DNA of 64,000 nt from Sedimentibacter hydroxybenzoicus DSM 7310. GTDB taxonomy: Bacteria; Bacillota; Clostridia; Tissierellales; Sedimentibacteraceae. The stretch spans positions 61,659 to 125,658 of the forward strand of contig NZ_JACBNQ010000009.1 in assembly GCF_013403245.1 (NCBI RefSeq). Direction: 5' to 3'. The stretch's first letter is position 1. Every line of letters starts with the position of its first letter. The translations under genes were made by a program, and so were the position numbers. Below are positions 17,074-23,956 of the stretch, piece by piece. A model generated the notes under the pieces. That model searched no databases. It was not told the origin of the DNA and was given only the letters and a program-made list of their open reading frames with translations.

Positions 17074-17642
17074 TATTTTACCTCTATTTTTGTAATCCAT
17101 TTGCATCTTCTGTTGCTGAAGGTATCATTGACCACTATGGATTCATAAGGACCTCTTCCGCCGTTATCCCTGCTGCCCAAATATTTGCCGTCTTCCATAT
17201 ATGTAATAAAAATATTTTTATCGTTTATTATTTCTTCCTTAGAATAAGCAACCGCATATCCGTCCGCACCGATAATTACAGCTCCGTTTATTTCATTTAT
17301 CTCTATATCGTTTTCTTTTAATATATTTTTTAGTTGGACTCCCACATAACTGTGAAGCGTTGCATCTGTCGTTGAAGTATCAAGAATCGCCTCAAAAATT
17401 TCTTCTCCTGAGCCTCTAATTGTTTCCATATTCAATAATGTCTCTTTATTACCTTCTTTTAATATTATTTCAGCTCTTCTTAATATTTCTTTCTGTGCTT
17501 CCATTGTTTGCTTGTTAAAATTATACGATATTACTACAGCAATGAGTAATAATATAATTGTTATTGCACTTGCAGTATAAGCGACCGGCAACAAATCAGA
17601 AGATTTGGGTCGTCTGTTTATAGCAATGATTTTTTTGTTCAT
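17073..17642 (-). CDS. membrane-anchored small sulfite-oxidase-fold-like protein
   Basis: 189 aa. One N-terminal membrane helix (about 20-43) is followed by an external domain of ~140 aa. The end of the domain (DNGGRGPYESIVVNDTFSNRRCKWITKIEV) is very like the end of the lipoprotein at 19843-20325 (QGGNGPFQLIIRRDPFSQRWIKHVNEIIL), so both belong to one family. That family resembles the small PF00174-like (Oxidored_molyb) domains seen in other genes of this region. Position directly before the ECF ATPases suggests a partner of the transporter, perhaps ligand capture. Family placement is by eye. Confidence 0.6.
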   Translation of the reverse strand: MNKKIIAINRRPKSSDLLPVAYTASAITIILLLIAVVISYNFNKQTMEAQKEILRRAEIILKEGNKETLLNMETIRGSGEEIFEAILDTSTTDATLHSYVGVQLKNILKENDIEINEINGAVIIGADGYAVAYSKEEIINDKNIFITYMEDGKYLGSRDNGGRGPYESIVVNDTFSNRRCKWITKIEVK

Positions 17643-17753
17643 ATGTTTCTCCGGTTATTAAAATTTAAATAGTTGGTTTAACTTTACAATAATTGTTTAA
17701 AATAAATATATATATGGTATAAATATGTTATATTATAATTTTAGGAGGAAAAA

Positions 17754-18251
17754 ATGTATAAAGAAGAACTATCTGTTATATCTCAAGCCATTCTAAACGA
17801 AATAGAAGGTTTTGAATTCTACAATTTAGCCGCTAACCAAGCTGAAACTTCCGGGACCAAAGAGGCATTTTTAGAACTGGCTAATGAGGAACTAAAACAT
17901 GCCGATTATTTAAAAGCTTTATGGAAAAAGCTAAGTGACGGTCATGAAGTCAAAATTGAAGATATTGTTGAATCCGGCATTGACATTCCGTCTCCCGAAA
18001 TATATCGCTGGGACAAAGTAGATAAAAGCAGTTCATCAGTTGCCATGTCCATTTTCGGAATAGGAATGCAAATGGAAAAAAGCTCTATTGACTTTTATGA
18101 AGAAGCTAAAAGCAAATTATCTTCACAAGCAAGCAAGGATCTCATTGATTTGCTTATAAGCTGGGAAAAAGTCCACTTAAATCAATTCAGTAATCAATAC
18201 TCTCTATTAAAAGAGGATTGGTGGTCTGAGCAAGGATTTGCACCGTTTTAA
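17754..18251 (+). CDS. ferritin-like / rubrerythrin-type di-iron protein
   Basis: 165 aa four-helix bundle. Di-iron type residues: Glu in NEIEGFEFY, E-x-x-H in NEELKHADY, Glu in MQMEKSSIDFYEEA and E-x-x-H in WEKVHLNQF. No rubredoxin domain. Such proteins act in peroxide reduction or iron handling in anaerobes. It is the only plus-strand gene within the 11.8-28.3 kb minus-strand region and physically separates its two halves. AGGAGG precedes the ATG. Confidence 0.85.
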   Translation: MYKEELSVISQAILNEIEGFEFYNLAANQAETSGTKEAFLELANEELKHADYLKALWKKLSDGHEVKIEDIVESGIDIPSPEIYRWDKVDKSSSSVAMSIFGIGMQMEKSSIDFYEEAKSKLSSQASKDLIDLLISWEKVHLNQFSNQYSLLKEDWWSEQGFAPF

Positions 18252-18268
18252 TTCAAATATATAAGTAT

Positions 18269-18304
18269 AGACCGGCTGGACGCCAATGAAAAAGTCGGTC
18301 TTTT
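18269..18304. terminator. intrinsic terminator after ferritin-like gene
   Basis: AGACCGGC pairs with GTCGGTCT, followed by TTTTC on the plus strand. It lies between the convergent ferritin-like gene and the phosphodiesterase gene. Confidence 0.55.
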
Positions 18305-19275
18305 CAATTTATTACAAAATAAGGAACAACCATATCCGCTTGCTGACATTCCCCGTGACTTCCGCCTTCCAACGTTTCATGCATCCCATGATCCGCTGTG
18401 AGAATAATTTTACCTTCCCAAATTTCTGATAATTGTTCAATCCAGCTGTCTATTTTGCTTATATAGTTCATTGCTTCATCCGAATACGGTCCAAAACTGT
18501 GTCCTCTATCATCTATTCCGTGAAAATGAACAAATATCAAATCATAATCTTCTTTAAGAGCCGTTAATGTACTTTCAAACATCTCATCATCCGTATCGCC
18601 GTCTTTATTTAAATCAATATGCAGCATCGGTTCTATTTCTGTATTGAGAATTTTTATATCACCTTCCAATATAACAGATTTCTTATCATTTTCCAATGCA
18701 TATTGAAAAATGCTGTCTACCTTCATTTCTCTGTTGCTTCTGTCATGTATCCCGTTAATATCAGGGGTTTTTCCCGTTATAATAGCAGCATATCCTGCGT
18801 TTGTAACAGGTGTATAAACACTTACAGCTTCATTTTTATAATAGTTCTGAAGAAAGCTTATATATCCCTTACTTAATGCATGCTTATACTGGTTTAGTGA
18901 AAAGCCGTCAAGCAATACTAAAATAACCCTTTCATTATTTTCCAAGGATGATTCCGCATCGTAATAAGCATCTGTTATGCTGAAAAAATCATTATATAAA
19001 TATATACCCTTCAGTCCCTTTAGTCTACTTATGCTGATTGAATCTTTAAAAGGAAGCTTAACAATTGAACCCGTGTCATATATTAATGCAGCCTCATTAT
19101 ACTTTTCGACAGTTATGTCTTCTCCTAAAATAATATTATCTTTAAGGTAGTAATCAACTGCCAAATCTTCATGTTTATCAAAAATGTTAATTACCGGTTC
19201 ATTTATTGATGAAGTTGAAATACTGCAAGACATTAATAAAACAGAAGTCATAATTAAGATTATTATTTTTTTCAT
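18304..19275 (-). CDS. lipoprotein of the alkaline phosphatase / type I phosphodiesterase superfamily
   Basis: 323 aa with a lipoprotein signal (LLMSC lipobox, Cys at about 17). The metal sites of the superfamily are visible: VLLDGF (first Asp), nucleophile Thr in VTNAGYAAIITGK, FVHFHGIDDRGHSFGP (Asp and His), LTADHGMH (Asp-His) and GGSHGE (His). It should act outside the membrane on a phosphodiester or phosphomonoester, perhaps a nucleotide or lipid head group. As last gene of the leader-controlled operon it might dephosphorylate an extracellular cofactor (FAD, pterin nucleotides) before uptake, but this is inference. Confidence 0.88.
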   Translation of the reverse strand: MKKIIILIMTSVLLMSCSISTSSINEPVINIFDKHEDLAVDYYLKDNIILGEDITVEKYNEAALIYDTGSIVKLPFKDSISISRLKGLKGIYLYNDFFSITDAYYDAESSLENNERVILVLLDGFSLNQYKHALSKGYISFLQNYYKNEAVSVYTPVTNAGYAAIITGKTPDINGIHDRSNREMKVDSIFQYALENDKKSVILEGDIKILNTEIEPMLHIDLNKDGDTDDEMFESTLTALKEDYDLIFVHFHGIDDRGHSFGPYSDEAMNYISKIDSWIEQLSEIWEGKIILTADHGMHETLEGGSHGECQQADMVVPYFVIN

Positions 19276-19282
19276 ATCATCC

Positions 19283-19840
19283 CTATAAAATTATATTTAT
19301 TTTTTTTAATCCTTTCATTATACTGTAAGCGATTATACCGCCTATTGCTCCGGACAGCGCCGCACCGGACAATACTAAAGCAATAGTGACAGCAGGTAAT
19401 CTGAAAAACATTATATTCGATATCAGGGTACCGGTTACATTAGCAGCCATACAACCAAATAAAGAATGTAAAATGTTATAGTTTTTATCCTTAGAAAAAA
19501 GAAAAACTATATCAACCATCATCCCCGGCAATGTATATGAAATTAAACTCATGATACCGTGAGTTCCCATGGTTCCCGTAGCAATAACCAAAATGCTTTG
19601 TACTATGCCGATCACTGTACCCGTACCGGTCTTTTTTACAATGGCAGCACCAAGCACAATCCAAAACATGTAAAAACCTCCGGCTATTGCTCCACCGGGA
19701 ATAAACAAAGGACCCGATATAATATGAACAAGCGGAACTATAATAGGCTTTGTGGCTACTCCCAGGCCTGACAGCATAGCAATGATTATTAAATTAAAAA
19801 CAGAAAAGTTACTTAAAAATGACTTATCTTGCATATCCAT
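19283..19840 (-). CDS. ECF transporter substrate-binding (S) component, YkoE-like
   Basis: 185 aa with five to six hydrophobic helices and the small-residue-rich pattern of S components (ISGPLFIPGGAIAGGFYMFWIVLGAAIV; GTMGTHGIMSLISYTLPG). Overall shape is closest to the YkoE-type S proteins. Substrate cannot be inferred. The gene overlaps neither neighbour but is spaced by two and seven bases in the operon. Two in-frame ATGs (19840, 19834) are possible. The A, A' and T subunits are in the other gene set at 15031-17073. Confidence 0.75.
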   Translation of the reverse strand: MDMQDKSFLSNFSVFNLIIIAMLSGLGVATKPIIVPLVHIISGPLFIPGGAIAGGFYMFWIVLGAAIVKKTGTGTVIGIVQSILVIATGTMGTHGIMSLISYTLPGMMVDIVFLFSKDKNYNILHSLFGCMAANVTGTLISNIMFFRLPAVTIALVLSGAALSGAIGGIIAYSIMKGLKKINIIL

Positions 19841-19842
19841 AC

Positions 19843-20325
19843 CTATTCCAATATAATTTCATTCACATGCTTTATCCATCGCTGGCTGAAAGGGTCTCTC
19901 CTTATAATCAACTGAAACGGACCGTTTCCGCCTTGCTGTTTTGACTTGAGAATTTCTCCGTCTCTTTCAAAGCACAAATAAACATTGCTTTGTTCTTTAA
20001 TTTCTTCCATATCTAATATTATCCTGTATCCATCTGACGCATTAAAAGTTACTCTTGTAAATTTATCAGCTTCAACTCTGTTTTCATTTAACAGCTTAAT
20101 CAGCTCAATTCCCTTATATTCCGTTTCTACCGGCTTTTGTCCGCTGCTTCTTACGACGGCAGGAAAATCAATTGCATCTGTACTGCTGTATATATTGTCT
20201 GTTTCAACTTCTGTAACTTCATTTTCAATCTTTATGATCAGGGAAGCTTTTTCTTCAGAACAGGCAGTGAGCAGCATTAAAACACAAACAATTATAATAT
20301 TTTTAATAACATTTTTTTTAATCAT
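19843..20325 (-). CDS. lipoprotein with a single small sulfite-oxidase-fold-like domain
   Basis: 160 aa. Lipobox LTAC at about 19-22, then one domain of ~130 aa resembling the PF00174-like repeats in this region: KGIELIKLLNENRV, NASDGYRIILDMEEI, and the end QGGNGPFQLIIRRDPFSQRWIKHVNEI. The SUOX molybdenum-ligand cysteine is absent. It lies directly upstream of the S component, so a ligand-capture or electron-transfer role at the outer membrane face is plausible. Paralogue of 17073-17642. Confidence 0.65.
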   Translation of the reverse strand: MIKKNVIKNIIIVCVLMLLTACSEEKASLIIKIENEVTEVETDNIYSSTDAIDFPAVVRSSGQKPVETEYKGIELIKLLNENRVEADKFTRVTFNASDGYRIILDMEEIKEQSNVYLCFERDGEILKSKQQGGNGPFQLIIRRDPFSQRWIKHVNEIILE

Positions 20326-20338
20326 AATTACCTTCCCG

Positions 20339-21508
20339 TCAATAATTTAATGATTTACTTACCGCATCTCTTACGGCATTTAAATATCCCCTGCTGGTTG
20401 CTGTTGCACCGCTTATGACCTCAACATTTAAATTGTCCGAGTATTTTAATTCTTTAGATATTTCCTTGAATACTTCCTCATAATAACCCGTAGTCTCTCT
20501 GTGATTAATAGTTCTTATGTCTGTAATACCATTATCCTTGATTACAATCTCAACATCCATAAATCCGCCAAAACCCATACCTCTGCCTGTATAAACACCG
20601 TCATTCAAATCGGAAACTATGCTTGAAGAAAATACATGTTTAGATGAAGAAGTTAAAGGCAGTAATGTATATATTGACATAAACGCAATTAAACTTATAA
20701 TAAGATACCTCTTAATTAATTTCCCTGCAAACCTATATGAAAATCCCTGTCTTCCGTTAATACACGTCCGGCTTGTACACTCTGAACAATTGATACATTC
20801 GGGAGAAACCGTCAATTCATCCGTATATGGTATATCTACCGGACAATTTTTCAAACAAGCAGAGCAACCGTCACAATTGCTTGATTTGTAAAGCTTTAAA
20901 GGTCCCACCGCATATAAAAGCGCCTGAAACGCCCCTAACGGGCAGAAACATCTGCAAAAGATTCTCTTAATAAATAAGGATGCTATAATAATTGCAAATA
21001 AAATAAAAGTTCCTATATATATATTAAAACCAATAAAAATATTCATATAAGCAAGCCAAGGGGAATAAGGAGATATTAACTTTCCGATACCCAAAATACT
21101 GAGTACCATGGTGAATATTAAAATCAAATATTTTAATATTTCAGGATTAAAATATTTTGCCTTTGACAATTTAATTTCTTTTATATTCATCCTTTTTCCT
21201 ATAAACTTAAAGAAATCCTGCAGGCTTCCTATCGGACATATGTAACCGCATAAAAATCTGCCGAATAACAAAGCCGAAACCGATATTGCAATCGTTAGAC
21301 TTATGCTTTTGCTTATACCCCTCCATCTGTACGACAAATCGGTCAATGATGACTTTAATGCACTCCAGCCACCGTATGGATTCAAATCACCCACCGACAA
21401 AATTCTGAAATCTATAAAATCATTTATATACAAATAATAAATTATACAAGCAGCTATAACTGATAAGGAAAAAATAGTTTGAATTATTGCTCTTCTTTTT
21501 ATTTTCAT
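20339..21508 (-). CDS. NapH-like membrane ferredoxin fused to FMN-binding domain
   Basis: 389 aa. N-terminal membrane part with the NapH/NosR-type motifs C87-G-Y-I-C91-P and C185-R-C-F-C189-P, then two 4Fe-4S sites (C212/C215/C218/C222 and C238/C241/C244/C249). After a last helix (~265-288) comes an FMN-binding domain with V-I-S366-G-A-T369, Thr369 being the likely FMN ester site. The ferredoxin side should face the cytoplasm and the FMN side outward, so the protein could pass electrons across the membrane. The ATG overlaps the stop of 21505-23082 by four bases. Related fusions are known from flavin-based extracellular electron transfer loci. Confidence 0.88.
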   Translation of the reverse strand: MKIKRRAIIQTIFSLSVIAACIIYYLYINDFIDFRILSVGDLNPYGGWSALKSSLTDLSYRWRGISKSISLTIAISVSALLFGRFLCGYICPIGSLQDFFKFIGKRMNIKEIKLSKAKYFNPEILKYLILIFTMVLSILGIGKLISPYSPWLAYMNIFIGFNIYIGTFILFAIIIASLFIKRIFCRCFCPLGAFQALLYAVGPLKLYKSSNCDGCSACLKNCPVDIPYTDELTVSPECINCSECTSRTCINGRQGFSYRFAGKLIKRYLIISLIAFMSIYTLLPLTSSSKHVFSSSIVSDLNDGVYTGRGMGFGGFMDVEIVIKDNGITDIRTINHRETTGYYEEVFKEISKELKYSDNLNVEVISGATATSRGYLNAVRDAVSKSLNY

Positions 21509-23082
21509 TTCTTTTCTATCCTTGATAAATCAGTTAAAAGAATTTTACTGTCTTTGTAGAAGCTGACTTTTTCTCCTTCAGATATTATGTAGCTGTTTAG
21601 CATATCGTCTAAAGATAAGTTAATTTCTTCACCTGTTTCACTAACAGCAGTAAAAGTGTTGCTATCATTCCATCTCATACCTGCCGTCAATAGTACATCC
21701 TCCAGAAGCATTGCTTCAACTCCGTTTAAATCCTTGGTTCTTACAACGTCTATTATTTTTTCGGGAAAAATAACAGCATCCTTGGTAGTTGAAAAATGTG
21801 TCATATTTTTTACATTCATACCAAGCTTAAAATTAGGCGAAATATTCATCGGAGCATTTTCACCTTCTACCTTGATGAAATATCTTTGTCTTACTAATGA
21901 AACGGTTTCATTTTTGCTTAAACCGTCAACGGCTCCCATTGTAAAGAAACCTTTTTCGTCTACAATATCAAATTTCCGGAGAATTTTACCTACCTCTATG
22001 GATTTATCCTTGCTTCCGTAATATTCATAATAATATGGTTCAATGTCTTCAGTCAATGCATTAAATATATGTACCTTATCAATGTCCTTTGGAGATATTT
22101 CTTTATATAAATCAATATTGGACACCATTTTAACCCAATAAGGCCCCAGTTCCATAGGCAGAGCTATTCTCACCGGCTTCTCGTCATCTTTTATTATTTT
22201 TCTGTCAACTTCCCATACAAGTATCACATCATTTAAATTTAGCTTTTCTTTGTCTATCAAGGTGTAATATCCGTCACGTCCAGTAATCCCTATACCTTCA
22301 TACTCACTTAAATTAATACCTTCTTTTTCAAGTACATGCCTTAAGGCAGGACCTTTAACGTGCATATCTGTTTCGGTACCCGTAGTATTTATCAACGTAA
22401 CATCCATTTCAAGCTGCTCATACTGTTTTATTTCATCAGTGTCAATTCTTACACTTCCCTCTTCCCAATTAATTAAAAAGCTGTTAATATCCTTCTGCCA
22501 CATTTCCTGAGGTACAACATCAGCAACTTTAGCCATTTCAACATTGTTATTTTGGTATTGAAACACTCCGACAGCAGCATTTACCGCAGTTACTACCGCC
22601 TGAGAGCTAACCGTTGCTCCTGTTACCTGTACTATATCTTCGTCATTTTCCTTGTCAAGAACGACTAAATTTAAATATTTGCCTGCAAATATATTTTTAA
22701 ACCTTTCCAGAAACCAATCCTTTTCTATATGCTCAGCGTAATCCAAGGATTCCTCATGTTTCAGTATTTTAATACCTATAAGCTTATTTTCTTCAGTATC
22801 AAAAGCTGATAAAACTTCAACAGGACCATTATAACCGATGCAATCAGTAACATATGCTTTAATTTCACCGTCTATTTTATATCCTCTTTTAACCGAAGGA
22901 AAGTTTAAAGATACAAAAATATCATCTGCTATATCTTTAATTAATTCTGCTTTTTTTGCCTCCGGATAAAATGACATAACTATTTTTTCTTCTTCGGAAG
23001 CCTTATTTTGTGTTAAAAACAATGTACCTATGATTATAATTGTTACGGCAATAATAATATAATAAAATTTTTTATTATTCAT
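21505..23082 (-). CDS. anchored FMN-binding protein with sulfite-oxidase-fold-like domains
   Basis: 525 aa. One N-terminal membrane anchor (~7-24), an FMN-binding domain (~30-175) with V-T154-G-A-T157-VSS as flavinylation site, then about 340 residues with at least one, probably two, PF00174-like domains (VKGPALRHVLEKEGI, GITGRDGYYTLIDKEKL, LILVWEVDR-type strands; a second near AMLLEDVLLTAG). The combination of a covalent-FMN domain with SUOX-like domains in one chain is unusual. GAGG precedes the ATG. Translationally linked to the NapH-FMN gene downstream. Confidence 0.78.
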   Translation of the reverse strand: MNNKKFYYIIIAVTIIIIGTLFLTQNKASEEEKIVMSFYPEAKKAELIKDIADDIFVSLNFPSVKRGYKIDGEIKAYVTDCIGYNGPVEVLSAFDTEENKLIGIKILKHEESLDYAEHIEKDWFLERFKNIFAGKYLNLVVLDKENDEDIVQVTGATVSSQAVVTAVNAAVGVFQYQNNNVEMAKVADVVPQEMWQKDINSFLINWEEGSVRIDTDEIKQYEQLEMDVTLINTTGTETDMHVKGPALRHVLEKEGINLSEYEGIGITGRDGYYTLIDKEKLNLNDVILVWEVDRKIIKDDEKPVRIALPMELGPYWVKMVSNIDLYKEISPKDIDKVHIFNALTEDIEPYYYEYYGSKDKSIEVGKILRKFDIVDEKGFFTMGAVDGLSKNETVSLVRQRYFIKVEGENAPMNISPNFKLGMNVKNMTHFSTTKDAVIFPEKIIDVVRTKDLNGVEAMLLEDVLLTAGMRWNDSNTFTAVSETGEEINLSLDDMLNSYIISEGEKVSFYKDSKILLTDLSRIEKK

Positions 23083-23094
23083 AAGATTCCTCGA

Positions 23095-23892
23095 TTATTC
23101 TATTACAATTCTATCTATATTTGAAACCCAATTAGGTTTATTTACATCCCCAGCTTCTTTCTGACCTACCACCAGCTTAAATGGTGACCCTTCTTCGGGG
23201 TCGTATTCAACACCTTTTTCTTCCCATGCAATAATCATAGGATATTTTACATCAGGATTTGTTTCATCAATATAATCTTGTTTCTTAACCTGTTCCACTG
23301 TAAACGTCATTTTATAACCATCCTGAGCTATAACTGTAATAGCTGCCGCCTCATGTGAAATTTCAGATGCTTCCAACAGCTTCCATAAGTTTACCCCCTT
23401 AAAGTGAGTGTATCCCGTTGTTCCAAAGCTGTTTAGTGAATAAAAATCCGCTTCAAAAATCAAATTGTTCATTTCTTTTAATTCATTGAGATTAAATGAT
23501 ATTTCGTTTTCTATAAGTCCTTGAATTTTTAAAGCAACACCTTGTTCGATATTTTCATCTTGTTTGTTTTCAGATTGATCCGCTTCTTCTTTTTTATTTG
23601 ATTCTTCAGTATTATCTTTTATGCTTTTTTCATCTTGAGTTGCATCTTTTTCTTCATCATCTTCTTCTGTTTGTTCTTCTGAACCTTCTTTAAGCTCTTC
23701 TTTTTGCTGCTCTTTATTTTCGGGATCAACTACAGTTTCCTCAATACTTTCATCTTCATGTATTTCTTCATTTTCATTTTTAATTACTTCTGTTTCATTT
23801 TCGGAATTTACCGTAATTTCATTGTTGTTTGAGGTGCATGAAGTTAAAACTAACAGTATAATAAACAAAATCATCAATAATTTATTTTTCAT
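23095..23892 (-). CDS. lipoprotein with acidic linker and sulfite-oxidase-fold-like domain
   Basis: 265 aa from the ATG at 23892; the in-frame ATG at 23904 lies inside GGGAGGAA. Lipobox LTSC near residue 20, then ~90 residues very rich in Glu, Asp, Lys and Gln (disordered spacer), then one PF00174-like domain (~120-265: FKGVNLWKLLEASEI, VIAQDGYKMTFTVEQV, YPMIIAWEEKGV, SPFKLVVGQKE, WVSNIDRIVI). The spacer would hold the domain away from the membrane, as expected for a wall-spanning carrier. Confidence 0.72.
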   Translation of the reverse strand: MKNKLLMILFIILLVLTSCTSNNNEITVNSENETEVIKNENEEIHEDESIEETVVDPENKEQQKEELKEGSEEQTEEDDEEKDATQDEKSIKDNTEESNKKEEADQSENKQDENIEQGVALKIQGLIENEISFNLNELKEMNNLIFEADFYSLNSFGTTGYTHFKGVNLWKLLEASEISHEAAAITVIAQDGYKMTFTVEQVKKQDYIDETNPDVKYPMIIAWEEKGVEYDPEEGSPFKLVVGQKEAGDVNKPNWVSNIDRIVIE

Positions 23893-23956
23893 AGTTCCTC
23901 CCATCTCAGAGAGAGAAAGAAATAACTTTCCCTCTCTGTTTATAAGATTGTAGAAT

